Shown here piece after piece: positions 24,200 through 34,924 of a stretch of DNA of 64,000 nucleotides; position 1 is the stretch's first letter; every line of letters starts with the position of its first letter. Source of the DNA: Isoetes taiwanensis (lineage: Eukaryota > Streptophyta > Lycopodiopsida > Isoetales > Isoetaceae); contig JAJEKV010000129.1 of assembly GCA_021234155.1 (NCBI GenBank), forward strand, positions 1,839,963 through 1,903,962, written 5' to 3'. The notes beneath the pieces were generated by a model. That model was given only the letters and a program-made list of their open reading frames with translations. It did no database searches and was not told the DNA's origin. Position numbers and translations under genes: made by a program.

Positions 24200-25870
24200 T
24201 ACTAGCAAAGGATAATATTTGAAGTGCAAGATCAACACGAGCTAGTCCATAGATCAAATACCCCATAGGTCACATTAGAGACATCCTTTTGGATCAAATT
24301 AGAGAATGCCATACATAAAACCTTTAATCAGAAGTTTATAAAATATTAAATACAAATCATAATGTACAAATAACATTAGACGAGAATCAATCTCTATCAG
24401 GCATCTAAATTAGCCTCTGTAGTCGATGATCGAGGACTCACTGCTTGTTGGCTTAATTCTTAAGAGCCATAGCCTTTAACAGAAGTTGATTCTTGAAAGC
24501 CATATCTTTTGGCAGGAGTTGCTTGAAGAATGCCTACTGGCGGAGAAAGAGGAGCTTTTTTAGGTTTTGATCCTCTTCTACACCTAAAATTTAATCCGTG
24601 ATTTCATTCAGACTGTGAAGGCTTGAAAACACACAATTTGCAATTATAATTTATATATAATACTTTAATGAGCATCTCAATGCCTAGCTTACAAATCAAT
24701 AAACTAATTAGGGGATGCTGAAACAAAACATGAAAGCACTTCAAGGATTACAGATAAGTGTAATTTTGAACAGAAGTTAGATCATCTAGTAACACGATTG
24801 GCATCAATATTGTTTTCATTAAGACTTGGAGTGACTTGCGCCCATCAAAAATAAATTACTTACCCTAGAAGATTGAGCTCTAACGTGGCTTTATACTGTG
24901 ACGGTATTTCCATCAAAGCTGCTAGTGCAAATGCTGCTTCCTTATTGGTCGACGGTAAATTTCTTGACATCATCTCAGAGAAATTTACAAACTGCAAGAA
25001 GCAAAATTACTCGGCACATCACCATATAGCTTTAACAACACAAGGGTGTTACAAGATAGATTATATAATGATATGATACCTGAAAATTATCGAAGGCACG
25101 AGCCGGTATGTTATCATCAAATTCTTTCATCTTGTCCCATGGGCCATCACCAACTCCAACAAGGACAATTGACAATGCATAGTTACTGTAAAAATGAGAT
25201 TTATGCATCATTTGCTGCTCACATGGTACAACTAGAATCCCTTTTAGCAAATTACCTGGCAGCAACAATGGCATCCATGGTTTGTTGCTCTTGCGGACTC
25301 AAGCCAGGCTCTACAATGTCAACACTTCTAGTTACCTATGTTTATAAGCACGAGCATTAAATAATGTCATGTGTCAAATCTATCATGATATTTTCAAATG
25401 CGAGCAAAAGAGAAGGGCTTTAAATCATATCCGCTCTCTTCTCAAGGTTTTAGTGCAAGACATGCACATTCTTCCAGAAGTTTCATTACGCTAAAAAGGG
25501 CAAAAATTGGAAATGAGGTGCATAATAGGGTCAAGGGGGATTCACTGTAAGTGCCATACAATGTGCCTGAGTGACTTGTAGGGGGGTTTTTTCGACCCAT
25601 TTCCATACGTATACGTAAGAGGTAGGGGGGTTTTTTGCCACTACTTGGGGTAAACTTTGTACGGAAGGGGTCGAATTTGCCTTTCAAGAAATCGTATACG
25701 GGGGTGTTTTTGATCACCCTATGCACGCACATGGCATACCCCCCTTACTATAAGTGAACCCCCCGGGAATAGGGTCCTTGTCTCTCTGCAGCTTCTTTAT
25801 CAGTACTATGTATATGGTTCTTGAAAATTTCTTTGCTAATCACACATCATAGTGATAATGCATGGTAGCA
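24200..25870 (-). repeat. Right arm of inverted gene duplication
   Basis: Reverse complement of 19717-22740 without the left arm's 1.6-kb insertion, and carrying its own MITE at 25533-25767. It is contained in the 3' half of the intact RGLG-like gene, so this arm is the parental copy. Confidence 0.9.
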
Positions 25871-27970
25871 TACCTGACCATCAGCAATAATTAGAAGTAT
25901 ATGATATTGTCCACCACTTTCTTCTACAATATCTATAGCTGTTTCAATAATTGGGCCGAATGATGTTGGTCCTACACATTTCCAATTTGTAGAACTTTAG
26001 CACACATAAAAATAGTAAGTTGTACAATTAACCCACATATTGGGTCAAGAAATTTAGCATGTGTGCCAATTGTAACTGACCTGAGAGCCTTAGATGAGGC
26101 ACAATAGCACGATATCTATGCAAAGCATCCTCAAACCCATTACAAGGATGGTTCTCAGGATAGAAACTGAAGACATCATGATCATGTGTAGAAGCTAGAA
26201 CATAGAACAACAAGGTTAAGTTCAAAGAATAATAACACTGAGATTAAATCCATAGCAACGAACCATCTCCAAAACCAAAACAAGGAATTAGGTTGTCTTC
26301 ATCAAATGGAGACAATGTCTGTCCAATAATAGACAGAGCTTGCTCATATGGATTCGGTACTGCTCCAATAGCGTGTAAGCTCCGCCCACCAAGTGTATGT
26401 TTCCCTGCATATATAATACTGAACTTATATAACTATGATATGAATTGATTTTTTAATTTTGGTTTGCCCAAAGGACATACCCTAGGGATGGAGGTTGAGA
26501 ATTTGGCATATGCATATGTGGCTTGTATGTGATTTGAACGTCAGAGATTGGCGTACACCTAAGGCCCTTTTTCCACGGTAGTCTTATCTCTAAAAGTCAC
26601 ATATTTTATACAATGATGTTTGGCCACCTATTGTCTTAAAAATAAATCACTTTTCCACTATTAAAATAAGACATGTCTTATTTAGGTTTGGATACCAAAT
26701 GGAGTCTTATTTTATTCCGGGGGATTTCCCCCGCCGTAAAATAAGACATCTAGTCTTATTTGAATATATAACTAAAAACAACTAAAAATAAGACGTGTCT
26801 TATTTTTTCATGCTTTTCCACTAGTATTTTAGTGGTGTCATATTTTATGACTACCATGCAGTGGAAAAGTAAGTTTAAATTTGTGTCTCAGGCCCTTTTT
26901 CCACGGTAGTCTTATCTCTAAAAGTCACATATTTTATCCAATGATGTTTGGCCACCTATTGTCTTAAAAGTAAATCGTTTTTCCACTATAAAAATAAGAC
27001 ATGTCTTATTTAGGTTCGGAATAGGTTTGGATACCAAATGAAGTCTTATTTTATTCCAGGGGATTTCCCCCGCCGTAAAATAAGACACCTAGTCTTATTT
27101 GAATATATAACTAAAAATAACTAAAAATAAGACGTGTCTTATTTTTTCAAGCTTTTCGACTAGCATTTTAGTGGTGTCATATTTTATGACTACCATGCAG
27201 TGGAAAAACAAGTTTAGATTTGTGTGTCTCATTTTAGCCTTGGAGTCACAAATGGTGTCTTATATGGTATGTGACAGCCATATTTTGTGACTGCTGTGGA
27301 AAAAGGGCCTCATTTTTAGCCATGGAGTCACAAATGGTGTCGTATATTATATATGACAGCCATATTTTGCGACTAGTGTGGAAAAAGGGCCTAAGACACT
27401 CAGTTGAAAAGTTTTTTTTTTCTATTCTGGGCTTGAAGTGATAGTTAACTATGCTTCTTGAAGTAAAATGATGGTTCCGTGGGAGTGTTGACACGCCCAT
27501 CATGGTTTCTATTTTCGTACAAAATATTTAAAACCCAACTCGTGGTGCAATTGTACCCCTTTTTATTTTAATGCTTTGAAGGAACTATAATACAAATTGA
27601 TAATTTAAATCAAGAGACATACCTGTCCACTCATTACTTTTTGTAAAGTCAATTCCCACAATAAGGTTGGATGATTCAAGGCCTCCCGTGTTTAAAGCTC
27701 TCTGGACCTGTATGCAATGAGATACCATATCACACTTGTGAGTAGAGAAGGCAAAAAATTACTTTTGCATCTTAAGCCTGAAACTGGTAAACCAGGCAGC
27801 AAGTAATGGGCAGTACTTACCTCTTCTATACTTGTATAGTTATCCCCAATATAAGAATATTTGGTATCAGGTGGTCTAGATAAGTGTTGAGGAGGATATG
27901 GCTGCTGCTGATAATTGGGAGGATAAGCCTGCGACTGATACCGAGAATGCTTCTTTTGTAAATTCCCCAT
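24460..27970 (-). CDS. RGLG-like copine-domain protein lacking a RING finger
   Basis: Nine exons: 27821-27970, 27623-27707, 26264-26404, 26081-26194, 25874-25971, 25256-25335, 25080-25185, 24864-24991 and about 24460-24583. All have GT/AG borders and keep frame, giving about 341 residues. The start at 27970 gives MGN, a possible N-myristoylation site, then a Tyr/Gln/Pro-rich tail (PPNYQQQPYPPQ). The copine/vWA domain follows: LIVGIDFTKSNEWTG with the MIDAS-like DxTxS, GRSLHAIGAVPNPYEQA, IPCFGFGD, HDHDVFSFYPENHPCNGFE, GPTSFGPIIETAID, ILLIIADGQVTR and LVGVGDGPWDKMKEFDD. RGLG proteins are ubiquitin ligases of the plant plasma membrane that end in a RING finger; here the reading frame stops after KGYGS and no cysteine-rich RING exon was found downstream. 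It is either a truncated copy or a RING-less family member. Confidence 0.9.
25533..25767. mobile_element. 235-bp MITE in RGLG-like intron 5
   Basis: Flanked by perfect 9-bp repeats AATAGGGTC (25524-25532 and 25768-25776). Terminal inverted repeats are imperfect: GGGGGATTCACTGTAAG at the left against GGGGGGTTCACTTATAGTAAG at the right. The left arm of the duplication keeps the uninterrupted site with a single AATAGGGTC (complement at 19810-19818), so the insertion came after the duplication. A 9-bp duplication fits the Mutator superfamily. Confidence 0.9.
26563..27391. mobile_element. Tourist-like (PIF/Harbinger) MITE, internally duplicated
   Basis: Starts GGCCCTTTTTCCAC and ends with its complement, flanked by TAA at 26560-26562 and 27392-27394, the 3-bp target expected of this superfamily. 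A second full start occurs at 26891, 328 bp after the first. A second end occurs near 27295-27310, so the structure is a tandem or nested pair sharing outer termini. Internal short palindromes AAATAAGACATGTCTTATTT occur in both units. It sits in intron 2 of the RGLG-like gene. Confidence 0.85.
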
Positions 27971-28045
27971 AGGTATTCGATTCTCCTATTTTCTTCTGGA
28001 TCCACTAAAAGTGGCCAACCAACGACCTCGTCAACGAAGCACCAA

Positions 28046-28560
28046 CACAACAAGAAAAGGGGCATTTAGCGACGCCAATAGCGACGTCTCGCTGACGGCG
28101 ATCGCTGACGTCGGCGGCAGCGCCCCGGCGTCGCAGCAGACGTCGTTCGGACATTATCGCCGCGATGCGGCGTCGGCGCCGCATGCGACGTTGGCAAGCG
28201 CCGCGTCAGCCTTGACGCAGCCGAGCAGACGTGACACGACGTCGCCTTGGGACGTCGCGGCACGTGACACGTGAAATATACACGGAATATACACGTGGAA
28301 CATCACCAAAATCCACGCAGCGTCGCCGTAAAAAGCCACGCGTGTATCGCCGCATGCGGCGTGACCGTGAACGACGACCGTGGTATATACACGTGGCATA
28401 TACACGTGGAATATACACGTGCAATATACACGTGCGTAAAAGCCACGTGTAGACGTCGCATGCGACGTGACACGTGGAATATACACGTGGAAAATTCGAA
28501 AATCCGCGTATAGAAAAGCCACGTGGCAAAAAAAAAAAGCCACGTGGATACGTCGCATGC
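28046..28560. repeat. Left terminal and subterminal repeats of the CACTA element
   Basis: After the terminal inverted repeat, the sequence is dense in GACGTCG-type and GCATGCGACGT palindromes (28066-28260). This is followed by repeated ATACACGTGG units at about 28278, 28290, 28388-28436 and 28478. CACTA transposons carry clustered subterminal motifs that bind TNPA. Open frames through this stretch are by-products of repeat composition. Confidence 0.75.
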
Positions 28561-28574
28561 GACGTGTAGGAAAA

Positions 28575-28745
28575 AAAAATAAAAAAATATTTATATAAAA
28601 AATATAAATATAAAAATATTTTTAAATAATCACAAAAGTGTTTTTATATTCATATTTTTAAATAGTCACAAAATTATTTTTATATTTATATTTTTAAATA
28701 ATCACAAAAGTGAATTGTATTTATATTTTTAAATAATCACAAAAG
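28575..28745. repeat. AT-rich tandem repeat
   Basis: About four copies of a 40-46 bp unit around TTTTTAAATAATCACAAAAG with TATATTTATA between them. Sharp switch from the GC-rich subterminal block to AT-rich DNA. Confidence 0.8.
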
Positions 28746-28782
28746 ACTCGTTAAGAGGAGTATCCACCCTTTTAGCCTAGAG

Positions 28783-30913
28783 CTACTCTCTCTCAGATTC
28801 AGTGGAGTAGTCATCCGAGTACGTAGTTAGAGAACGCCTCGAACCGCCAGCCGCACGGTTGCGATTGGATGGCTCTCCAAATGACGCTTCGCGGATCCTC
28901 GCCGCCCAGAGCCCCATGTCATGCTCTAGACCTTCATTCATATCCGCCACTGCTTCCTATAAAAACCAAAAGAATATGGCGTTAATGTAGTTCATAGAAT
29001 TATAATAATTTTCTACAACGCACCCCCGCATTCCCGCGAATTGGGAGAGTTCCCTCGTCGTATAACTGTTGATACAGATAAACAGCTCCACGTTCCGTGG
29101 CTACTTGTACCTGCTGCTTGCTAGGGGCAAACCCGTATAGATATTCCTATGACAATATAACGAGTATTAGCTAGTGACATTTAAAGTTCTTATTAAAATT
29201 AATGTGAACTAATATAGCTCTTACGAATCTATAATGAAACCCTTCCGACCACGGAGCCAAATGAGACGGCTTTGGCGTGCTTTTTAGTTGCTTTGTCGGT
29301 CCGAGCTCTATGTTTTTTCCGGATCCTTTGCACGTTCTCAATGCAATCGATTGCAAGGCACACAACATTATCACAAGTTAAAGTGAACGAATGACAAAAA
29401 AAAATAAGAAATACCTTGATATCTTCCTTGTGGAGATTAAGTGGTTTAGGGACTTTTGACCAATCGCCTCCTTCTTTTTCGCAAGTCTGCTTCAGTTCCT
29501 TGACCACATTGTGCCTTTGACATACATCGATAGATCAACGCAATATCAAAATAATAAAAACAAGACTATGACTAGGTCATGTACCTCCTTTTTCGTATAA
29601 GCTCGCCCATCATCGAAGTGAGCTTCTTCCAGTTAGACGCCTTTGCTTTTTCTATCTCTGGGAAACTCTGTTTCATTTTATTTTTGACGCTCTCTATTTC
29701 GCGTTGGTCATAAGCACCAGGCCACTCCCCTATACCGCGGGGAGGCCATAAACGAGAGATATTATTTGTGACCGCGTCCCTCAGTGTAGTATAAAAGACA
29801 CTTCCCTCATCATCCTTCTTAGGAAGAGCGTCCCTGAAGCATAAATGGTGGGTATATAAAAGCGTGTTTATGTCTACCGTCAATATACATATCCCGTCCC
29901 GATTAAGAACCTTTTGAGCACTTTACAATGTATTCTAAGTGAAGAGAATGAACAAAACAACAAATTTAGATGACAAAGTACTAATATTTAAGGTTGATAT
30001 CTTAAATAATATGTTCACATAACTTACATCAAAAAATTATTATTAATATGATAGTCGGGTATATTCGGGGCCAATTCACCCGCAGACTTACGTGTCTAAA
30101 ACAAAGCGAAATGGATGCTCTTCTTCAGTGACACGTGGACGTCGTCGGGATCCTTCCCTCTCCAAGTCGGTGACGACCATGTTCTTCGGATCCCGAACCC
30201 TGTGATGATCGTCGCGATCTTGAACGTTGTGAGTCTGTTGCTCCACTACTTCTTGACCTGGGAAGTAATGAGAGAATGAGCATCTTTAACATGCTGCAAC
30301 CAAAGAAATGTTTGGTACGTAGTGGATATATATTTACCTGTTGAAATCTTCCTCCAAGTTCCTTGCATTAGAAAAATCTGTTCCCGTCTCTTGCCTAGAA
30401 CGGGAGTCCATACTACGTCTAGCATTCTCAATATTCTCGCGAGAACGTGGAGGCCGATAATCAACACTATGTCGTTGGGGAATAGGAGCGGGAGGCTGCC
30501 TAACTGGCGTTGGTGTCAAAGAGGCAAAATATGCTACAATTTGGTCTCTCCTACGGAGACATGTTTATGAGGAAGGCGGGGAGCGGCGGAGGAGCTGCAG
30601 AAGCACAAATATCATGCAAAAAACAATTCATTTATTTATTATTTTTATAAAAAACTATCTTAATACCCAAACCTGCTGGTGTAGTGATAGGTGGAGGTTG
30701 GCGTCTTAGAGGAACATCAGCACGATTGCCCCTACCTCGTGGAGTCCTCCTCCTATTTTCTCTAAACTCGTCCCTTTCCTCTACACAACAAATTAAAACT
30801 CCATGCATAAACTCACATACCTAATTAGAGGGTAAAGCGTATAATAAAAACTATATAAATACTTACCTTAAGTCTTGCTCATTCTCCGATGCGATTCGAT
30901 TACCTCTATTCAT
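28783..30913 (-). CDS. TNPA-like protein, Transposase_24 (Ptta/En/Spm) family
   Basis: Multi-exon gene at the 3' side of the CACTA element. Likely first exon 30867-30913 (MNRGNRIASENEQDLR then GTAAGT). Further exon pieces read: 30680-30785 (TPRGRGNRADVPLRRQPPP); 30334-30519 (RQPPAPIPQRHSVDYRPPRS); 30090-30260 (REGSRRRPRVTEEEHPF); 29572-29883 (ISRLWPPRGIGEWPG, SNWKKLTSMMGELIRKRR); 29229-29507 (KELKQTCEKEGGDWSKVPKP, RIRKKHRARTDKATKKHAKA); 29034-29146 (EYLYGFAPSKQQVQVATERG); and the last exon 28783-28956, which ends STESERE. The W-P-P-R then KKL...MRKRR order, and the final coiled region, are those of plant Transposase_24 proteins. Exon phases could not all be reconciled by eye, so some borders are approximate or the gene is degenerate. 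Confidence 0.65.
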
Positions 30914-31793
30914 CGCCGAGAAAAAAAAGCACACCTAGATCAAAAAGAAATTGTGAGAAAAACATTTGATAACCATGAATGATATTGGTTGCAATAATAG
31001 AATGATACTTACAAACCATAGAGATGAAAAATAGTATTTTTATGGTTCAAATGTGCCACTAATGAGCCCCCTGCAGACTTCTGCGAGTCTTGACCGCCTT
31101 GGACTTGGCCGGAGGGGGGAGACGATAATGCCATGAATATTGCATCAGCCAGAAAAGAGGGCCACAATGAGGAAAACCGCTAAGAATTGAGCCTCCGCCA
31201 TGACTATATATATTAATTTGAACATAACGAGAATTAGCGAGAAAAAGCTTTGAACAAGTGTCTTTGAATAAATACCTAAATTTATATTCTTATCTTCTTA
31301 TTTATATTAGAAAAGTATCTCTATATATAGGTATGGGGTGCATATCGAACTCTAGGTTGCCATATTATCGGGCCATGTATCATGTCATACAATCAACCCT
31401 AAATTATCCCACGTGGCATTTTTTAGTGCCACATCATGAAACCCCCTCGTTGCGTGTGGCACATCATCAAACCCTAGGTTGTGTCGCGTCGCGACTTCCT
31501 ATTGCCACATCATAGTAAGTGCCATGTCATCAAACCCCTAACTTTAGTGTGCCACATCATCAAACCCTAGATTGTGCCACATGGCATTTACAATCTAGGG
31601 TTTGATGATGTAGCACACAAAACCTAGGGTTTGACGTCTGTAGCGACACTTTATCTACAAGTTATGATTAATAATTTATTTACCATTAATAATAATTTTT
31701 TTGATTAATAAATTACTTTTTTCATTAGTAATTTTGACTAAAAACATTTATTGGTTGCAACAAGCCTCAAATAGGAAGACAAAATTATATTAA
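30914..31793. other. Non-coding stretch with short repeats
   Basis: From 31398 to 31640 the words GTGCCACATCATCAAACCCTAG recur four to five times with variations, the last in inverted orientation (CTAGGGTTTGATGATG at 31606). The rest is AT-rich without coding signal. Confidence 0.55.
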
Positions 31794-33527
31794 TCACTTC
31801 TTGCAAGCATTTAACAAGAGCTTAGCCATCTCAAGTGGATCACCACACTTCATATGTCGTCTCTCTCTCACAACTATATCGGGAAGAAAGCCTGTTTTTT
31901 TGAACACATCGACGACGCGAGCAATAGATGGGCGATCCATGTGCACCAGCTCTCTATCCATCATCATTTGGACCTTCATATGTTGGATGATGTCCAATGT
32001 GCTAGAGTATCGGTCGGTTGGGTTTATCTCAACACACAACCCCATAAGCCGCATTGCCTGGACAAAATCAAGGAGCATCTCGTAAATGTAGCCGGGGAAT
32101 ATATGTCGGATATCTCATGCCCCCATGATGCTTGGTCATCGATGATGATGTAAAAACTCTCTTCTCCCACCAAGGATATCGCACTGCTTCCATCTTGTAG
32201 TGTATAACGGCTCTTCAATTTGGGCATTCGGCTCCTTGCAAAAAAAAAAAGGAGGGCCGTGTCCCAATCACCAATAGCCACCCACACATTTGTAAGCGAG
32301 TCATCAAAATGGAGTTTGACCCTTTTGCAATTGAGCTTTGTGTGTGTCCAACCTGGGCGTGGATGGCATAGACTCATTCGCAAGAGCGAGAGCTATTTAA
32401 GGACGCGCCTTATACCACGAGTCTCATTTTGGCTTTCCACTCAAGACTTATCTTCATATCAGCCCTTCTTGGAGCACTATGCATTGCATTTGACCATCTC
32501 CTATAAGAAGAGAATTGGCTCTAAGATGGTCAAGTAATTCGCAAAGGTTCCTCCATTCATGAATGGCGGGACTACCATTGGTCCCCGTGGCTCATCTCCA
32601 CAAAAGACCTCGGGGGCAAGTCCAAGGGGTGTGGCCAATCTTTGGACTTGGGCTCTTGAAACGGATATACTTGTCAGCCAACAACCATGATGCAGCTCTA
32701 TCTTGGCCTCTCCACATAATGCCAGTATAATAATCATCTTGATTAAAGTACAGGGTTCCCAAGATCTGGATTTGGTATATCTGGCAGTCTTGTTTACTAC
32801 CAATGCACTTTACAACTCCAACAGCATCCACATGAATATGTAGCAAAATAACAGGGGGTTCCAGGGGGATTTCATATAGATATAATTCTTGAAACCATAG
32901 ACCATATCCCTAAAACAATTCAATGGGTTATTATAAAAAAAAACATAGATTTAAGATAAAAAATAGTCACATTAGCTCACTGGTTAGATTGGTTAAAGTC
33001 GTCTTATTAGGACATTGAGTTATTTTGGTAGAGGTTCGAATCCCCGTATTTCATATTCTAAAAGCTTAAGCGAAACTGTATAGAGGCTCGATATACCATC
33101 AAAACCTTAGGCAAACTCGTATTCGACATCTTAAAATCATAGGCGTCCCCAATCATAATTGAGCATAATCGAAACGAGAGGTGTCCAGAGGCTCCAACAT
33201 ACAGTCTGGGCCATCGGATTGACATATCCGACGACTGTGGTAGTCCAGGGTGCACCTCGTTTAGAATATGTAGAATATGCTGTCAATAAATGCAGCACAT
33301 TTATCATGAGCATGTAATGATAATCTAGCCCCTGCACCAATAGAGCTCCCACCATGGATAAGACTATCTAACTCCTTCACATGTTCATCATTGAGACCCC
33401 GCATCGGCCATCTTGTGATCTTTTTAAGTGCGGACCTTTGCACCGCCCACGAATTAGCCCATCGTCCCACGTATGCCTCGGCATAGGGGCTCATAAGTGG
33501 CACTTTATACTTAAGTAGCATCCTCAA
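31794..33527 (-). CDS. Unrecognised transposon-internal ORFs
   Basis: Four minus-strand open stretches with normal protein composition: 33261-33527 (RWANSWAVQRSALKKITRWP), 32501-32846 (GTLYFNQDDYYTGIMWRGQD), 32024-32383 (VWVAIGDWDTALLFFFARSR, LVGEESFYIIIDDQASWG) and 31794-32078 (MRLMGLCVEINPTDRYSSTL, ending LLLNACKK). The last two overlap around 32024-32078 in different frames, pointing to a frameshift near 32090. They lie between the array and the TNPA-like gene, on the transposon's coding strand. I do not recognise any domain. They may be a third transposon gene or a captured host gene. Confidence 0.35.
32966..33056 (+). mobile_element. tRNA-like sequence, probable SINE head
   Basis: TAGCTCACTGGTTAGA (32973) resembles an RNA polymerase III A box and GGTTCGAATCC (33033-33043) is a canonical B box, spaced as in tRNA-derived SINEs. 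The arms do not fold into a clean tRNA cloverleaf, so it is not offered as a functional tRNA. Confidence 0.45.
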
Positions 33528-34420
33528 TTAAACCTCGGGATTGCAAACCCAAGACTTTAAGTTCTTTCTCATCATATCTTCCAACTCGGACTCATGCTCG
33601 CCACCTCCCACATAATTGAGGCCAGGCATTCTTTCTCAACCGATGCTACAAAACGGTTAATTCGATCATCGGTTTGCATATGTCGTTAAATTCGGGGTCT
33701 GTGGCGCGCATATGTGATTGATGAGGATCGCCTAATTTCACTAAGCATCTCTGTCCTTCATCGAGGCCATTTTATGCCTACAAACAAAACAAAATAATGA
33801 ATACAAAAAGCCAAGCATGCACAAAGTAAATGCAACATAATACGACAATATCAAACATGTATGCGGACCATATAATCATTACTTATAACACCCTATGGCG
33901 ACTAATACCTTATCCGACCCTCAGCCCCCCCAAAAGCAAGAAAAAAAAAAGAAGAAGAAACAAGAAGAACTAAATAGGTTAGATTAGGGTATTCGGACCC
34001 ACGGTCAATTTACATTCAGATTACTAGTTAATTAGTTAGCGATAGTCCCAAAATTTAGTTAACTTTTTTAACCAAAAACACTACCTAAACTTATCTTCGC
34101 ACCTTGTTCGGATTAGTTAGCAAAATTAACTAAAAATTAACTAAATTAGAAATTAGCACTATAGAGGTCACTTTAAGTTTAGTTAATTGTACATATAATT
34201 TTTTATGCCTTTGACTAACTTAACTAGACATGTTCGAAATAATTTAGTTAATTAGTTAAGTTATTTTTTTACCAACGCTTTTAGTGTGAATTAGTACTAC
34301 ATTAAGTTAGCCTAACCTATTTTTTTTTAACTAGCACGGGTGTGAAGGGAATCATCCAGTTACTGTTAACTTAACCTAGCCCTAGCTACCTCTAGCTAAA
34401 ACTGACAATAAACGTGAACT
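33528..34420. other. No gene seen
   Basis: AT-rich, with many AACTAA/TTAGTTA words at 34010-34290 giving a weakly repetitive, self-complementary texture. No coding signal. Confidence 0.4.
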
Positions 34421-34810
34421 AAGGCCCTAACACCGGTCCTCCCCACTTTCAGCGGTGGAGCCGACCATGTCCTTCTTTGTAGCCACATCTACCTAAGAAT
34501 GAGAAGAAAAGTGGACTTGGACCCGGACACCTAGTCCTCTCCACGCAAGGTGGAGCCGACCGTGCCCTTGAACAAGCCACTACAATTTTATTTTAAACCT
34601 AAAAATAATAAGTGGAACTGGAAGTGGACTTGAACCCGGGTACGTGGTCCTCTCCACTCTAGGTGGAGCCGGCCAGGTGCCCTTGAACAAGCCACTCATT
34701 AACCTAGGAAACATTTATGATTGTAGTGAAAGTGGACTTGAACCCGGTACATGGTCCTCCCACTCTAGGTGGAGCCAGGCCCGTGCCCTTGAACAAGCCA
34801 CTCCATCAAT
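34420..34810. repeat. Tandem repeat, about 110-bp unit x4
   Basis: Units share GTCCTCTCCACTCxAGGTGG then AGCCG...GTGCCCTTGAACAAGCCACT; the GGTCC or AGTCC words fall at 34435, 34533, 34646 and 34753. The same unit core appears three times near the other side of the element at 58762, 58877 and 58992. Confidence 0.85.
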
Positions 34811-34924
34811 TTTTTAACCTACTTAAAACTATAAAAATAAAATGCAAGTGCGATCAACTACTTACCAAAATAAGGACGCGTGTACAAGATCCTGTCGGGT
34901 CCAAATCGTAATAGAAAGCTGCAA

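Noticed and set aside
24873-25360. Plus-strand ORFs opposite the RGLG-like exons
   Set aside because: Antisense shadows of the minus-strand exons.
28066-28558. Arg-, Thr- and Cys-rich frames on both strands
   Set aside because: By-products of the palindromic GC-rich subterminal repeats.
32966-33056. Functional tRNA gene
   Set aside because: No acceptor-stem pairing and no plausible anticodon arm.
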